A stretch of DNA of 45,239 bases from contig CAKNOA010000016.1 in assembly GCA_930990065.1 (NCBI GenBank), positions 1 to 45,239 on the forward strand, in the 5' to 3' direction. This document shows, one piece after another, positions 38,463-45,239 of this stretch (position 1 is its first letter; each line of letters starts with the position of its first letter). A program made the translations under genes and the position numbers. This stretch comes from an uncultured Clostridia bacterium. Its GTDB lineage: Bacteria; Bacillota; Clostridia; Oscillospirales; Acutalibacteraceae. A model generated the notes under the pieces. The model ran no database searches. It was not told the origin of the DNA and worked only from the letters and a program-made list of their open reading frames with translations.

Positions 38463-39137
38463 ATGGACATGAAAAAAACGGTAGCTGTGGTGCCCGTGAA
38501 GCTGAATAACGAACGGCTGCCCGGCAAAAATACCAAACCGTTCCACAACGGCCAACCGCTGATTACTTACATTTTGGAAACGCTCCGGCAGGTAAAGGGC
38601 CTTGACGGCATCTATGTGTATTGCAGCGACCCGTCGATTCAGGACTACCTGCCCGAAGGCGTTACGTACCTGTCCCGGGACAAAAAGCTGGATCTTTCCA
38701 GCACGTCGATTTTAGATGTGCTGCTGGCGTTCGCTAACGATGTCCCCGCCGAAACCTACGTGCTGGCCCACGCCACCGCGCCGTTTTTGAGCGCCGCTTC
38801 CATTCAAAAGGGCCTTGACGCCGTGGTACAGGGCGGCTATGACAGCGCCATGGCGGTGCGCAAATTGCGGGACTTTTTGTGGAAAGACGGGGTGCCCCTT
38901 TATGACACCCGCACTATCCCCCGCACCCAGGATTTGGGCGACTTGTATGCCGAGACAACGGGCCTTTATGTGTACACCCGGGCGCTTTTAACGGAACAGC
39001 ACCGCCGCACCGGCGATAAGCCCTATTTGGTGCCGGTCAGCGACGTGGAAGCCACCGACATCAACGAACCCTTTGATTTTATGATGGCCGATTTGCTGTA
39101 TAACGAACTGCTGCGGGAAGGGGGCGCCGCCCTGTGA
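38463..39137 (+). CDS. Cytidylyltransferase (CMP-sugar synthetase, NeuA/KdsB-like)
   Basis: A 224-residue nucleotidyltransferase of the acylneuraminate cytidylyltransferase family. VVPVKLNNERLPGKNTKPF (about 8-26) is a version of the CTP-binding loop in which the usual arginine-rich signature is partly replaced by KLNNERLPGKN. LAHATAPFLSAASI is the second substrate loop, and EATDINEPFDF the metal-binding end. It should activate an ulosonic acid with CTP to give the CMP-sugar. The start ATG 38463 lies 5 bp after the stop of the glycosyltransferase gene; ATG 38469 is an alternative. It overlaps the aldolase gene by 4 bases. Confidence 0.82.
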   Translation: MDMKKTVAVVPVKLNNERLPGKNTKPFHNGQPLITYILETLRQVKGLDGIYVYCSDPSIQDYLPEGVTYLSRDKKLDLSSTSILDVLLAFANDVPAETYVLAHATAPFLSAASIQKGLDAVVQGGYDSAMAVRKLRDFLWKDGVPLYDTRTIPRTQDLGDLYAETTGLYVYTRALLTEQHRRTGDKPYLVPVSDVEATDINEPFDFMMADLLYNELLREGGAAL

Positions 39138-40744
39138 ACCGCGTAAAATTTCTCGACTGTACCCTGCGGGACGGCGGGTATGTGAACCACTGGCAGTTTG
39201 GCGCCGACACCATGAAAGATATGCTGGCGCGGCTGACGGCTGCGGGGCTGGATATTATCGAATGCGGGTTTTTGACCGATCTGCCCAGTACTAAAGACCA
39301 AAGTTTATTCCATTCCCCCAAGGACCTGGACCCCCTGCTGCCCGACGGGGACCACACCCTGTATGTGGCCATGATCGCCATTGGCGAAAAAGAGATGAAC
39401 CCCACCGCCCTGCCCGACAAAAAAGATACGAAACTAGGCGGCATCCGGCTGACCTTCCACCCGGAAGAAGTGGAAAAGGCGTTTTGCTACGGCGAAATGA
39501 TCCAGCAAAAGGGGTACCGGCTGTTTATGCAGCCCGTGGGCACCGCCGGGTATTCCGACGAAGACCTGATCCACCTGATTAAGCGCATCAACCGGCTGCA
39601 GCCCTATGCGTTTTACCTGGTGGATACCCTGGGCACCATGTATGGCAAATCGTTTTTGCGCCAGGTGAGTTTAGCCGACCACAATTTGGCCCCTTCCATC
39701 CGGCTGGGGTACCATTCCCACAACAATTTGCAGATGTCCTTTGCCAACGCCCAGCAGCTGCTGGGGTACAAAACCGGCCGGGGGCTGATTTTGGACTGTT
39801 CGGCCAGCGGCATGGGCCGGGGCGCCGGGAATTTGTGCACGGAACTGATTTTGCAGTACTTTAACACCGAATACGAAAGCCGGTACAACGTACTGCCGGT
39901 GCTGGAAGTGGTGGACCGCACCATCACCCCCATTTCCCTGTCGGCCCAGTGGGGCTATGCCTGCCCGTATTTCCTGTCGGCGGCGCGGGATTGCCACCCG
40001 AACTATGCGTCGTACCTCATGGGCAAACAGACGGTATCGGTGACGGACGTTTCGGAACTCCTCGACCAGATCCCCCCCGAAAAGCGGGAGCGCTTTGATA
40101 AAACATTGATCGAACACCTATATCAGACATACCAGTCCCACGCCATCGAAGACCAGGCGGTCATCGACGGGCTGCGCCGCCAGATGGAAGGCCGCAAGGT
40201 GCTGGTACTGGCGCCGGGGCATTCCATTGTAACGCATGAGGAAATGGTCCAGGCGTTTATCGAAAAGGAACAGCCGCTTATTATCAGCGTAAACTTTGTG
40301 CCCCACCAGTATAGCTATGACCTACTGTTCCTCACCAACGACCGGCGGCTCGAGGCGATCCGGGACGACATCCAGTGGGACAAAACGGTGCTCACATCCA
40401 ACGTCCGCACCCTGCCCGACGGCGCCGAAGGGGCCCGGATGGTCAACTATTCGTCGCTGCTCAACACCTCGTTTTATGCGTCCGACAGCGCGGGCATGAT
40501 GCTGTTAAAGCTCTTAGTCAAATGCTCGGTGCGGGACGTCACCCTGGCGGGGATGGACGGGTTTTCCGACGACGCGCTGCAAAACTACTACACCCCCGAC
40601 TATGCGGTGTCGCGGTACGGCATCCCGCTGCACCAGAAAAACCGGGAAGTGAATATCCAGCTGAATAAGCGCGCCCGGGATATGAAGCTGCATTTTCTCA
40701 CCCCTACCCTCTACAAAATTGAAAACCGGGAAGGGGAAGACTGA
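39134..40744 (+). CDS. HMGL-type aldolase with C-terminal domain
   Basis: A 536-residue protein. Residues 1-300 form a DRE-TIM aldolase barrel: LDCTLRDGGY (8-17), with the Arg-Asp pair of the family, ECGFLTD, and the metal-binding YHSHNN near 193-198. This places it with 4-hydroxy-2-oxovalerate-type aldolases and HMG-CoA lyases, which make or break bonds next to pyruvate-type enolates. The rest (about 355-536) begins KVLVLAPGHSI and resembles the Rossmann-like DUF115/MAF region found in flagellin and glycan glycosyltransferases. Coupled by 4 bases to the CMP-sugar synthetase gene, it is likely to make the acidic sugar that the synthetase activates. Confidence 0.75.
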   Translation: MNRVKFLDCTLRDGGYVNHWQFGADTMKDMLARLTAAGLDIIECGFLTDLPSTKDQSLFHSPKDLDPLLPDGDHTLYVAMIAIGEKEMNPTALPDKKDTKLGGIRLTFHPEEVEKAFCYGEMIQQKGYRLFMQPVGTAGYSDEDLIHLIKRINRLQPYAFYLVDTLGTMYGKSFLRQVSLADHNLAPSIRLGYHSHNNLQMSFANAQQLLGYKTGRGLILDCSASGMGRGAGNLCTELILQYFNTEYESRYNVLPVLEVVDRTITPISLSAQWGYACPYFLSAARDCHPNYASYLMGKQTVSVTDVSELLDQIPPEKRERFDKTLIEHLYQTYQSHAIEDQAVIDGLRRQMEGRKVLVLAPGHSIVTHEEMVQAFIEKEQPLIISVNFVPHQYSYDLLFLTNDRRLEAIRDDIQWDKTVLTSNVRTLPDGAEGARMVNYSSLLNTSFYASDSAGMMLLKLLVKCSVRDVTLAGMDGFSDDALQNYYTPDYAVSRYGIPLHQKNREVNIQLNKRARDMKLHFLTPTLYKIENREGED

Positions 40745-40746
40745 CT

Positions 40747-42852
40747 GTGCTGAGCCGCCTTTTACAACTACGTAGAAAAATCCGGGCCGGCTATCACCGG
40801 CGGATGGACCGCTTGGTGCGCCGCCTTTCCATGAGCCGCCGCATGGTCACCGACGCCTATTACGGCGAGTGCGACCGGCAGCTGCCCCTGTGGCGCCGGG
40901 GGATTACGCTCTTGCTGCTGTGCGCGGCCGCCAAAACCGGCCGGGCGTTCTCCCATCGGGCCCAGCCCCAGGAGCGGCTGGATTATACCCGCAAAACGCC
41001 CCTTGCCCACACCGAAAGCCACACCCTGCGCCGCCCGGGGTACGCATCCTTAGCCAAACAAATCCTGCTGCACGACGTGATTTCCTTTGATATTTTCGAC
41101 ACGCTGCTCTTTCGCCCGTTTGACGACCCCACCGCGGTATTTTACCTGGTGGGCGAAAAGCTGCACGTGCCGTCGTTTACCCGGTACCGGGTCTTAGCGG
41201 AAAAGCAGGCGCGGCAAAAAGCCAAAGAGCGCACCGGATATAATGAAGTCACCCTTTCGGACATTTACACCCAGCTGCAGCGGTATGTGGCCTGTGATAT
41301 CGAAAAGGCCATGGCGATCGAGTGCGAAACGGAACTGTCGCTCCTGAAAGCCAACCCCTATATGAAGCAGGTGTACAGAATGGCCCTGGAAATGGGCAAA
41401 ACCCTGATTGCTGTGTCCGACATGTATTTGCCCGAAGACGTGATCGTTAAGGCGCTGGAGCAAAACGGGTACACCCAGTTTACCCGGATCTTTTTGTCCC
41501 AGGTATGCGGGTTTTCAAAGCGCAGCGGCAAGCTGTTTCCGTTTGTCAAACAGGAAATGGGCGAAGATAAGCGGTACCTGCACCTGGGCGACAACCCCAT
41601 CGCCGACCGGGTGCGCCCGCGGCAGGCCGGGTTTACCCCGTGCCTCTATCTTAACGTCAACCGCGCCGGGAACCCCCACCGCTGCGCCGATCTCACGGCC
41701 TTGGTGGGCAGTGCGTACCGGGGGATTGTAAATAACCGGCTGTATAGCGGCGCGTACCACGAAACCCCGTTTTTTGAATACGGGTATGCCCACGCGGGGC
41801 TGTACGTCATGGGGTACTGCGTGTGGATTCACGAACGGGTCAAAGAAAAGGGCATCGAAAAGCTCTTATTTTTGTCCCGGGACGGGGATATCCTGCAAAA
41901 AGCGTACGCCCTTTTGTACCCGGAGGAACAAACCGAATACCTCTATTGGTCCCGTTCCGCCGCTACCCGGCTGACGGCCGGGTACTTCCGCAACGAGTTC
42001 TTTTTGCGGTATATCAAATATAAAATCAGCCGCGGCATCACCATGGCCCAGATGCTTGACGCTATGGAGCTGCCTTCGATGCAGGTGTTTTTATCAAACG
42101 CCGGGTTTCCCCCGGACACGGTGCTGACAAAAGAAAACTACGAAGATATTGTAGCGGTGTTTATGGCGCACTGGGACAAGGTGGAAGAAGCCTATGCCCC
42201 CGGCCAGCGGGCCGCTCGGAAAGTGCTGGAAGACAAACTGCGGGGCGTCAAAAGCGCCGCCGCCGTGGACGTGGGCTGGGCCGCTTCGGGGGTTTCGGCG
42301 CTGAAAGTGCTGGTGGAAGACCTGTGGGGCCTGCCGTGCCAGATCTATGGCTTTGTGTCCGGGGCCAACTACCTGCACGACCAGCAGGTGATCGAAGCGC
42401 CCTTACTCACCGGGGATATTGAATCCTATATGTTCTCCCAGCGGAATAACCGCGCCCTGCGCCGCCGCCACCGGGTGGGGCAGCTTTACAGCGTGTTTAT
42501 CGAAATGATGCTCGCGTCCCCCTCCCCGTCGTTTTTGCAGTACGAAGAAACCGAAAACGGCGGCGTGGCGCTGCGTTTTGACTGCCCCGAAACCGAAGGG
42601 TACGAGAGCATCCGCCAGATGCAAAAGGGGATTCTGACCTTTATCGCCGATTATCAAAAGGCGTTTACACAGTACCCCTACATGCTGCGCGTCAGCGGCG
42701 AAGACGCCTACCACGTGTGCCGGTTTATTATCTCCCAGCCCGGCTACTTCCGCCGGTTCTTTTCGGATTACCCGGTCAACCGCGCCGTGGGCACGTTTTC
42801 CCACAAGATGGAAACGCTCTCCACCCTAATGGACCGGGAATACCAGCGATAA
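40747..42852 (+). CDS. HAD-family surface-glycan protein with two HAD-like modules
   Basis: A 701-residue protein. Residues 110-330 are a HAD module: VISFDIFDTLLFR (112-124, with D115 and D118), AVSDMYLPEDV as motif II, and LHLGDNPIADR as motif IV. Residues 365-560 look like a second, partial module with LLFLSRDGDILQKAY and AAAVDVGWAASG. Such proteins occur in capsule loci of many Firmicutes and their reaction is unknown. The start is GTG at 40747, 2 bp after the aldolase stop. A basic N-terminal 50 residues could touch the membrane. Confidence 0.72.
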   Translation: MLSRLLQLRRKIRAGYHRRMDRLVRRLSMSRRMVTDAYYGECDRQLPLWRRGITLLLLCAAAKTGRAFSHRAQPQERLDYTRKTPLAHTESHTLRRPGYASLAKQILLHDVISFDIFDTLLFRPFDDPTAVFYLVGEKLHVPSFTRYRVLAEKQARQKAKERTGYNEVTLSDIYTQLQRYVACDIEKAMAIECETELSLLKANPYMKQVYRMALEMGKTLIAVSDMYLPEDVIVKALEQNGYTQFTRIFLSQVCGFSKRSGKLFPFVKQEMGEDKRYLHLGDNPIADRVRPRQAGFTPCLYLNVNRAGNPHRCADLTALVGSAYRGIVNNRLYSGAYHETPFFEYGYAHAGLYVMGYCVWIHERVKEKGIEKLLFLSRDGDILQKAYALLYPEEQTEYLYWSRSAATRLTAGYFRNEFFLRYIKYKISRGITMAQMLDAMELPSMQVFLSNAGFPPDTVLTKENYEDIVAVFMAHWDKVEEAYAPGQRAARKVLEDKLRGVKSAAAVDVGWAASGVSALKVLVEDLWGLPCQIYGFVSGANYLHDQQVIEAPLLTGDIESYMFSQRNNRALRRRHRVGQLYSVFIEMMLASPSPSFLQYEETENGGVALRFDCPETEGYESIRQMQKGILTFIADYQKAFTQYPYMLRVSGEDAYHVCRFIISQPGYFRRFFSDYPVNRAVGTFSHKMETLSTLMDREYQR

Positions 42853-42867
42853 GGGAGGAAACGCACT

Positions 42868-44439
42868 GTGATTTATTATGCTTTAACCACGTACCATGTA
42901 CTGTGCTGCGTGCTGCACCGGCTTTCCTTCCTGCCCAAAGAGGAAGAAAGCGTGCTGGTGCTGTCGGACATTCACCGCAATTCGGTGGCGTTTCTCAACC
43001 GGTACCGGGAAAGCGGGATTTTTTCCCGCATTGTCCTGTTGCCGGAAAGCGACGTGATGGCCACCGCCAAATATTTGGAACGCAAAAAAATGCCCACCGG
43101 CTTCATCTATAAAAAATGCTGCCGGGACATGGGCGCACTTCTCAAAAACGAGAGGCTGTCCCTCGCCGGGCAGGACCTGGCCCTGTGCCCCGACCACTTC
43201 CCGTTTGGGTGGTATGTGCGCCGCCACCGCTACCCCTACCACTGCATGGAAGAGGGCTGCGGCGTGCTGTCGGACCGGGCGTTTGCCCTTTCGAACATGC
43301 AGCGCAACAAAACCCAGGCAAAGCTCTTCACCCGGCTGGGGTGCTTTGGCGATAATGACTGCGCCATCGAACTACTGGGCGACCGGGACCACCAGCAGCC
43401 CGGGTATAATGACCCGCGGCTGACGGATTTTTCCGTTGCCAAGCTATTAAAGGCCCTGCCCGCCGGTACGCTGCAAAAGGTGCTGGCGTTTTTCGGGGTG
43501 GAGGAAACCTTTTCCCTCGCGCCCCACAGCGTGCTGCTGCTCACGCAGCACCTGGCGAATTTAGGGCTGATGCCACTGCCGGACCAGCACCGGTTTTACA
43601 CCCTGTTTGCCGATCTCTTGCTGCCCAAAGGCCCGCTGATGATCAAGCCCCACCCCGACGACATTGCGGGCACGTACCACGCGGCGTTTCACACCCCCGT
43701 GCAGGTACTGCCCTTTGCTATGCCGTCGGAACTACTACCCTACTGCGTAAAGGGGACGTTTTCGCTGGCGGCGGCGGCGTATTCCACGTCCGTGCGCACG
43801 CTATCGAATGTGGCACAGGACACTTTGTGTTTTGATGACCGCATTTTAAAAAACTGGCGGTATTTGCCCCAATACGCGGCCGCCGCCCGGTTTTTAAAAG
43901 CGGCGGGCTTCCCCCGGGCTGTCACCGACGGCGACGAAGGGGTGCTCTCCCAGGTGTGCCGCCTGCAAGGGGCCAGCACCACCATCACCCGGGACGAAAA
44001 CCTTTTGGGGGCGGATGTGGTGATTTTCAGTGACCTGAATGAAAGCCGCACCCCCAAACAGACCGCCGCATTTTTGCGGCAGCACCCGGTGCGCTGCGCC
44101 ATCTTTTTGCAGGAAACGGAGCAGCACGCCTATTTTGACGGCGAAAACCGGGACATTTTCCCCTATGTGCGGCCCATCCCGCTGCAAATCGGGGACGAAC
44201 AAAAGGTGATCACCGTGGTCAGTAAGGAGGATATCCTGATGAAAACTGCCGAAAACTTAAATGAAACTATCGAACTGCCCCACACGGGGCTGACCATCGA
44301 CCTACAGGGCATTGCCCGGGCGGAGCGGGACAAAATCCGCGTCCTGGAAGGCGTGCTGGCCGCCACCGAAAAGCGGCTGAACGACTATATCTCCGAAGAC
44401 AAAGCCCGCACGGCTGAAAGCGGGGCGCAGGCAAAATGA
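42868..44439 (+). CDS. Polysialyltransferase-like glycosyltransferase B
   Basis: A 523-residue relative of the protein at 36991. The starts align (YYALTTYHVLCCVLHRLS against YHLSTTYQLLYCIVHRLA), and IKPHPDD lies near residue 258, followed by a serine-rich AAAAYSTSVRTL. It probably uses the same CMP-sugar or adds a following unit. The last 60 residues, ending KRLNDYISEDKARTAES, look like a coiled coil, perhaps for tethering. GTG start, with GGGAGG 10 bases upstream. It overlaps the phosphatase gene by 4 bases. Confidence 0.65.
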   Translation: MIYYALTTYHVLCCVLHRLSFLPKEEESVLVLSDIHRNSVAFLNRYRESGIFSRIVLLPESDVMATAKYLERKKMPTGFIYKKCCRDMGALLKNERLSLAGQDLALCPDHFPFGWYVRRHRYPYHCMEEGCGVLSDRAFALSNMQRNKTQAKLFTRLGCFGDNDCAIELLGDRDHQQPGYNDPRLTDFSVAKLLKALPAGTLQKVLAFFGVEETFSLAPHSVLLLTQHLANLGLMPLPDQHRFYTLFADLLLPKGPLMIKPHPDDIAGTYHAAFHTPVQVLPFAMPSELLPYCVKGTFSLAAAAYSTSVRTLSNVAQDTLCFDDRILKNWRYLPQYAAAARFLKAAGFPRAVTDGDEGVLSQVCRLQGASTTITRDENLLGADVVIFSDLNESRTPKQTAAFLRQHPVRCAIFLQETEQHAYFDGENRDIFPYVRPIPLQIGDEQKVITVVSKEDILMKTAENLNETIELPHTGLTIDLQGIARAERDKIRVLEGVLAATEKRLNDYISEDKARTAESGAQAK

Positions 44440-45098
44440 ACGCGAAAAAACTGATCATTTTCGATTATGACGGCACCCTGTCGGATACGTCCCCGGGGAT
44501 TATGCACTGCTACAATACCGCCGCCGGGGAACTGGGCCTTCCCCCCCACACCCGGCGGGAAGATTTTGTGGGCGTCATCGGCGGCCCGCTGGAAAAGGGC
44601 TTTGCCACCCTGTGGCCCGATCTGCCCGCAAGCGAAATCCCCACCCGGGTGCTGCGGTACCGGGCGCTGTACGCCACCGAAGGCATGGCCCAGCCCGCGC
44701 CGCTGTATAAGGGCATGCGCAGCACGCTGCTCACCCTGCGGGCAAACGGCTTTTTACTGGCGGTGGCCACGCTAAAGCACGAACGGTTTATCCACGCCAT
44801 GCTGAAAGAAAACGATATCGATTCCCTGTTTGACGCGGTGTGCGCCTACACCGGGGTAGAAACAAAGCGCGACTTGCTGCAAAAGGCCGGATTTCTTACC
44901 CATGTGCCGGTCAAAGAGAGCCTGCTCGTCGGCGACAGCGCCTATGACGGCCAGGGCGCCAACAGCGTCTCCATGGACTTTGCCGCGGTGCTGTACGGGT
45001 GGGGCTTCCAAACGGAAGCCGATACCCAGCCCTACCACCCGGTGTGCACCCTGCGCACCCCCGGGGAATTGCCGCCCATCTTACTGGCGGCCCGGTAA
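44436..45098 (+). CDS. HAD family phosphatase (phosphoglycolate phosphatase-like)
   Basis: A 220-residue HAD hydrolase. Motif I is FDYDGTLSDT (9-18) with the nucleophile Asp10 and acid Asp12. Motif II lies near LLAVATLK. Motif IV is LLVGDSAYDGQGA. The length and cap suit the Gph/PGP group, which acts on phosphoglycolate or sugar phosphates. As the last gene of the glycan operon, overlapping its neighbour by 4 bases, it may remove phosphate from the sugar acid before CTP activation. Confidence 0.85.
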   Translation: MNAKKLIIFDYDGTLSDTSPGIMHCYNTAAGELGLPPHTRREDFVGVIGGPLEKGFATLWPDLPASEIPTRVLRYRALYATEGMAQPAPLYKGMRSTLLTLRANGFLLAVATLKHERFIHAMLKENDIDSLFDAVCAYTGVETKRDLLQKAGFLTHVPVKESLLVGDSAYDGQGANSVSMDFAAVLYGWGFQTEADTQPYHPVCTLRTPGELPPILLAAR

Positions 45099-45118
45099 CA
45101 AGCTTTTCCCCTCCCCCA

Positions 45119-45168
45119 GCCCCGGAGCCTTTCCCGGCTCCTTACGGGCCGGGGGTTCTTTTTTCCCC
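45119..45168 (+). terminator. Terminator of the glycan operon
   Basis: GC-rich stem CCCCGG with CCGGGG and inner pairing, followed by TTCTTTTTT. The last 70 bases of the window (45170-45239) contain no complete gene, and I could not assign them. Confidence 0.7.
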
Positions 45169-45239
45169 TTTTTTTACGCCCACGGTTGAACTGACCCAGA
45201 TTGTGCAGACAGTACAAAAAGAGCCCCTGGTGCAGGAAT

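Noticed and set aside
45170-45239. A possible coding start at the right edge of the window
   Set aside because: The plus frame reads VELTQIVQTVQK without a start codon or ribosome binding site, and the minus frames are equally open; too short to decide.

Overview
The window looks like chromosome of a high-GC Bacillota in class Clostridia, probably the Ruminococcaceae/Oscillospiraceae group of gut anaerobes. The basis is AAAGGAGG-type ribosome binding sites, GTG and TTG starts, hairpin-plus-T terminators, FeoA/FeoB with the small Cys-rich partner, a PQTG-type sortase signal, InlB-type repeats, a BilS-like flavodoxin and several oxygen-sensitive redox proteins. The genus is inference only. No rRNA, intact insertion sequence, phage structural gene or CRISPR array was seen.

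Layout. 1-420: tRNA-Lys(TTT) with a broken copy of its 3' end and a GC-rich hairpin element beside it. 436-3483: nitroreductase, ribokinase and an M20 peptidase. 3646-6221: ferrous iron uptake operon feoA-feoB plus a 59-residue Cys-rich protein. 6252-10201: MarR-MATE efflux operon, then a divergent YeiH transporter and LysR regulator. 10446-13700: a large surface protein built on 648-bp tandem repeats that are identical at DNA level. 13870-14638: convergent DUF2200 and DUF5655 genes. 14854-19406: a TetR-FAD dehydrogenase-2Fe-2S reductase operon, divergent from a second TetR and a membrane protein. 19616-21376: a small membrane protein, tRNA-Gly(CCC), tRNA-Pro(TGG) and a rhodanese lipoprotein gene fused in frame to a foreign-looking N-terminus.

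21413-26312: an AlkZ-related protein, an SGNH hydrolase, a flavodoxin, a phosphodiesterase, a DUF1963 protein, a MarR/BilS-like flavodoxin operon with two identical operators, and a divergent cis-prenyltransferase homologue. 26321-29172: two hypothetical genes, a TetR with two matching operator-like sites, an MBL hydrolase and another TetR. 29396-34313: an efflux operon (small membrane protein, MMPL/RND transporter, Leu-Gly heptad-repeat exoprotein) preceded by two matching dyads. 34368-35532: a SLOG protein and two small DNA-binding proteins separated by near-identical terminators.

35746-45098: a seven-gene cell-surface glycan operon. It has two HAD-like proteins of one family, two related polysialyltransferase-like glycosyltransferases, a CMP-sugar synthetase, an HMGL-type aldolase with an extra C-terminal domain, and a small HAD phosphatase. 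Aldolase, phosphatase, CMP activation and transfer together suggest a route to a CMP-activated ulosonic acid without NeuB or KdsA. This is the best candidate in the window for an undescribed system.
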